This document shows, one piece after another, positions 63,061 through 64,000 of a stretch of DNA of 64,000 nucleotides. Source of the DNA: Candidatus Manganitrophus morganii (GTDB lineage Bacteria; Nitrospirota; Nitrospiria; SBBL01; Manganitrophaceae); contig JAJHOH010000001.1 in NCBI GenBank assembly GCA_021651055.1, forward strand, positions 4,034,001-4,098,000. The letters are read 5' to 3'. The translations under genes and the position numbers were made by a program. The first letter of the stretch is position 1. Every line of letters begins with the position of its first letter. Under the pieces are notes generated by a model, which ran no database searches, had not been told where the DNA came from, and was given only the letters and a program-made list of their open reading frames with translations.

Positions 63061-64000
63061 ATGTTCAGGAGAGTGACTATCTTCGCTCTGGTAATTTTGC
63101 TGCTTCCAGGAATGACCGTCCTGGCTGCGCCAAAAGACAGCCCTGATGCCGGGATAAAGCTACTGGAGGATTTCCAGAATATATTCATCACCCTTGCCGA
63201 TCGAGTGAAACCGACGGTGGTGAATATTGCTCCTCAAACAGGGGCCCCTCCCGCTCGTCCTGATGAAGGGCCTCGGGAATCGCCGCGTGAAAGAGCGCCG
63301 GAAGCTCCTCCCGGCTCTGGATCGGGTGTGATTGTCGATAAACGGGGATTTATCGTAACAAATAATCATGTCGTGGGGGATGCAGACGAAGTCGAGGTCC
63401 GGCTCTCCGATAAGACCAAGTTTACCGGGAAGGTGGTCGGAAAAGATCCCGATACCGATCTTGCGTTGGTCAAGATCGAAGCGACAAAAGATCTCCCCTT
63501 TGCCACGCTGGGTGACTCCACCAAAATCAAGGTGGGACAATGGGTGATTGCCGTCGGAAATCCCTTTGGGTTGGATCGAACAGTGACGGTCGGCGTGGTG
63601 AGCGCCCTCGGAAGAGAAAATGTCAACCTCTCCCGATATGAGGATTTCATCCAGACCGACGCCTCGATTAATCCGGGCAACTCGGGCGGACCGTTGTTCA
63701 ATATCCGCGGCGAGGTCATCGGAATCAACACCGCCATCATCAACTTCGCCCAGGGAATCGGATTTGCCATTCCCTCCAACATGGTCCAATCGATTACAGA
63801 GCAGTTGATGGACAAGGGAAAGGTGACGCGCGGCTGGTTGGGCGTCGGGATCCAACCCCTCACCCCGGAGTTGGCGAGCAAGTTCGGCGTGAAAGAGAAC
63901 GAAGGGGTTCTGGTGAATGAAGTTTTCGACGGAGACCCGGCGAGCAGGGCGGGAATTCTGCCGGGCGATATCATCCTCAGGGTCGAAAATTTGCCGGTCG
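63061..64000 (+). CDS. DegP/HtrA serine protease, cut by window end
   Basis: At least 313 residues; the frame runs off the window. Start ATG follows AGGAGAATTT. Signal peptide FALVILLLPGMTVLAA. Trypsin-like domain with H103 (TNNHVV), D133 (DTDLALV) and S208 in NPGNSGGPL. From about 260 the first PDZ domain begins (VTRGWLGVGIQPLTPELASK). The Do family degrades or refolds periplasmic proteins. Whether one or two PDZ domains follow is not visible, so DegP, DegQ or DegS cannot be separated. Confidence 0.95.
   Translation, partial: MFRRVTIFALVILLLPGMTVLAAPKDSPDAGIKLLEDFQNIFITLADRVKPTVVNIAPQTGAPPARPDEGPRESPRERAPEAPPGSGSGVIVDKRGFIVTNNHVVGDADEVEVRLSDKTKFTGKVVGKDPDTDLALVKIEATKDLPFATLGDSTKIKVGQWVIAVGNPFGLDRTVTVGVVSALGRENVNLSRYEDFIQTDASINPGNSGGPLFNIRGEVIGINTAIINFAQGIGFAIPSNMVQSITEQLMDKGKVTRGWLGVGIQPLTPELASKFGVKENEGVLVNEVFDGDPASRAGILPGDIILRVENLPV

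Overview
The window looks like chromosomal DNA of a didermic (Gram-negative) bacterium with lipopolysaccharide. It carries a complete Kdo branch (kdsA, kdsB, kdsC, kdsD), a heptose kinase, a lipid A-type acyltransferase, many lipoprotein signals and a type VI secretion system (T6SS). The base composition is moderately GC-rich. The gene style (DUF4388 protein, heptad-type intergenic repeats, the kdsB-pyrG-kdsA order) recalls Nitrospirota or a deltaproteobacterial relative, but that placement is inference; there is no rRNA gene here to settle it.

Region 1 (1-22352, all + strand) is a T6SS locus entered inside tssA. It continues tssB, tssC, hcp, tssE, an unknown gene, tssF, tssG, clpV, a four-helix-bundle gene and vgrG. 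A spike/effector module follows: a DUF6484-like gene, DUF2169, a ketosynthase-like gene that lacks the nucleophilic cysteine, a DUF4150 PAAR-like tip, an unknown gene, an archaemetzincin-like zinc protease (best effector candidate), a possible partner gene, a TIGR02270-type HEAT protein, a small orphan and a natural TssB-TssC fusion. The membrane genes tssJ/K/L/M are not in the window. A good sigma-54 promoter precedes hcp. Four heptad-patterned hairpin repeats and one REP doublet sit between the T6SS genes.

Region 2 (22353-34134) is an island with two very large Sec-exported YD/Rhs-type proteins, an AT-rich lipoprotein that overlaps the first one (immunity candidate) and a small secreted protein. 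It is bounded by the 3' end of the tssBC fusion on the left and a 248-bp second copy of that 3' end on the right.

Region 3 (34149-44960) is mostly - strand. It holds an orphan response regulator, two unusual lipoproteins (one with HExxH; one with seven delta-60 repeats, a CHRD domain and a c-type heme site), a RelE-type toxin-antitoxin pair, and a PP2C phosphatase, an FHA-sigma-54 activator and a Ser/Thr kinase. The last three are the usual set that controls T6SS after translation and at sigma-54 promoters, so they probably serve Region 1.

Region 4 (45028-58589, - strand) is a long, tightly packed envelope operon read from a consensus sigma-70 promoter: lepA, lepB, heptose kinase, kdsB, pyrG, kdsA, kdsD, kdsC, lpxL-like, pgsA, plsY, a TPR membrane protein and a DUF4388 protein. 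Many genes overlap by 4 bp.

Region 5 (58600-64000) has an adenylate/guanylate cyclase, a TPR lipoprotein, a coiled-coil protein, tRNA-Phe(GAA), a lipoprotein, a 30-residue lipoprotein on the - strand and the start of a DegP/HtrA protease cut by the window end.
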